This document shows, piece after piece, positions 30,314 to 30,486 of a stretch of 30,486 bases of DNA; the stretch's first letter is position 1; each line of letters opens with the position of its first letter. The position numbers and the translations under genes are program-made. Below the pieces are notes generated by a model. That model was not told the DNA's origin, did no database searches, and was given only the letters and a program-made list of their open reading frames with translations. The DNA lies in contig NZ_QLJH01000035.1 in assembly GCF_003951315.1 (NCBI RefSeq), positions 1-30,486 on the forward strand, read 5' to 3'. Source of the DNA: Sphingomonas sp. S-NIH.Pt15_0812 (GTDB lineage: Bacteria; Pseudomonadota; Alphaproteobacteria; Sphingomonadales; Sphingomonadaceae).

Positions 30314-30486
30314 TTAGTGCATTGTCGTCTCCGCCGCCATTGCCGGTCGTAGGTGGAGCGAAGCGGAACCGGAGGCCGGCAATGGCGGTGTCGCCGCTTG
30401 TGGTGCGGGCGGCCGGTAGCCCAGGCTGCTGTGCGGCCGGACGGTGTTGTAGTGACGGCGCCACGCCTCGATCAGTACCCTTGCTT
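30314..30486 (-). CDS. IS3-family transposase (OrfB), C-terminal part
   Basis: The minus-strand frame entering from the window edge reads V-L-I-E-A-W-R-R-H-Y-N-T-V-R-P-H-S-S-L-G-Y-R-P-P-A-P-Q. This is the hallmark C-terminal block of IS3-family integrase-type transposases, and the frame ends with T-M-H and a stop at 30314-30316. About 57 codons are present; the DDE residues lie outside the window. A different minus-strand frame over the same bases (30273-30464) is a shadow. Confidence 0.85.
   Translation of the reverse strand, partial: ARVLIEAWRRHYNTVRPHSSLGYRPPAPQAATPPLPASGSASLHLRPAMAAETTMH
30334..30388. repeat. 13-bp perfect inverted repeat in the transposase 3' end
   Basis: CCGCCATTGCCGG (30334-30346) and CCGGCAATGGCGG (30376-30388) are exact reverse complements separated by 29 bases. 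The hairpin lies inside the last codons of the IS3-type transposase gene, just before its stop, and may serve as an overlapping terminator or be the trace of an earlier small insertion. Confidence 0.85.

Larger units (their letters stand above)
30280..30486 (-). mobile_element. IS3-family insertion sequence, right end (runs past the window)
   Basis: It begins at TGAGCAGCCCCCATCGGG, directly after the truncated IS481 sequence, and contains the 3' end of an IS3-type transposase gene on the minus strand. The other end is outside the window, so the target duplication cannot be checked here. Confidence 0.75.

Overview
The window looks like a chromosomal or megaplasmid segment of a sphingomonad-type alphaproteobacterium. 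The reasons are the high GC content with strong codon bias, two large TonB-dependent receptors, LigI/LigJ/LigK/LigU homologues that closely resemble the protocatechuate 4,5-cleavage enzymes known from Sphingobium, and insertion sequences typical of that group. Assignments rest on reading the translated proteins; no database search was run.

Layout. At 1-1123 is the end of a catalase-family-like gene and a short-chain dehydrogenase (SDR) whose frame is cut by an early TAA, closed by a strong hairpin. At about 1160-2680 is an insertion-sequence (IS) nest: an IS5-family element cut by an IS481-family element. At 2814-7412, on the minus strand, are a small membrane protein, a secreted M20 peptidase and a frameshifted TonB-dependent receptor. 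At 8059-15972 is a lower protocatechuate/gallate meta-cleavage module: ligI and ligJ plus a LysR regulator with two HTH domains on the minus strand, diverging from ligK, ligU, a DctA-type carrier and an OprB-type porin on the plus strand. At 16374-19773 is a sugar-acid module: a GudP-type glucarate/galactarate transporter converging on a LysR regulator and kdgD. At 20116-30079 is a plus-strand glycan-use locus: a Tat-exported mannonate-dehydratase-like protein, a 950-residue TonB-dependent receptor, a sugar porter, a GH43 with a C-terminal discoidin-like domain, and a GH2 beta-galactosidase. The last three are translationally coupled or nearly so. At 30114-30486 is a second, truncated IS481 copy cut by an IS3-family element.

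How it may work together. The receptor, sugar porter, GH43 and GH2 would capture and trim arabinose-, xylose- or galactose-containing plant oligosaccharides. GudP and KdgD would take hexarates towards 2-oxoglutarate semialdehyde. LigI/J/K/U would convert 2-pyrone-4,6-dicarboxylate and 4-oxalomesaconate to pyruvate and oxaloacetate. The whole is a plant-cell-wall and lignin catabolic island. Two IS481 copies in direct orientation, about 28.5 kb apart, bracket it. No ring-cleavage genes (ligAB, ligC, galA) and no glucarate dehydratase are in the window.

The most unusual sequence-level observations are: a 24-bp perfect palindrome in IS481 copy 1 that breaks the ancestral transposase start and supplies a new ATG; the tandem-HTH LysR at the centre of the lig divergon; the Tat-signal mannonate dehydratase; and two interrupted genes (SDR and receptor).
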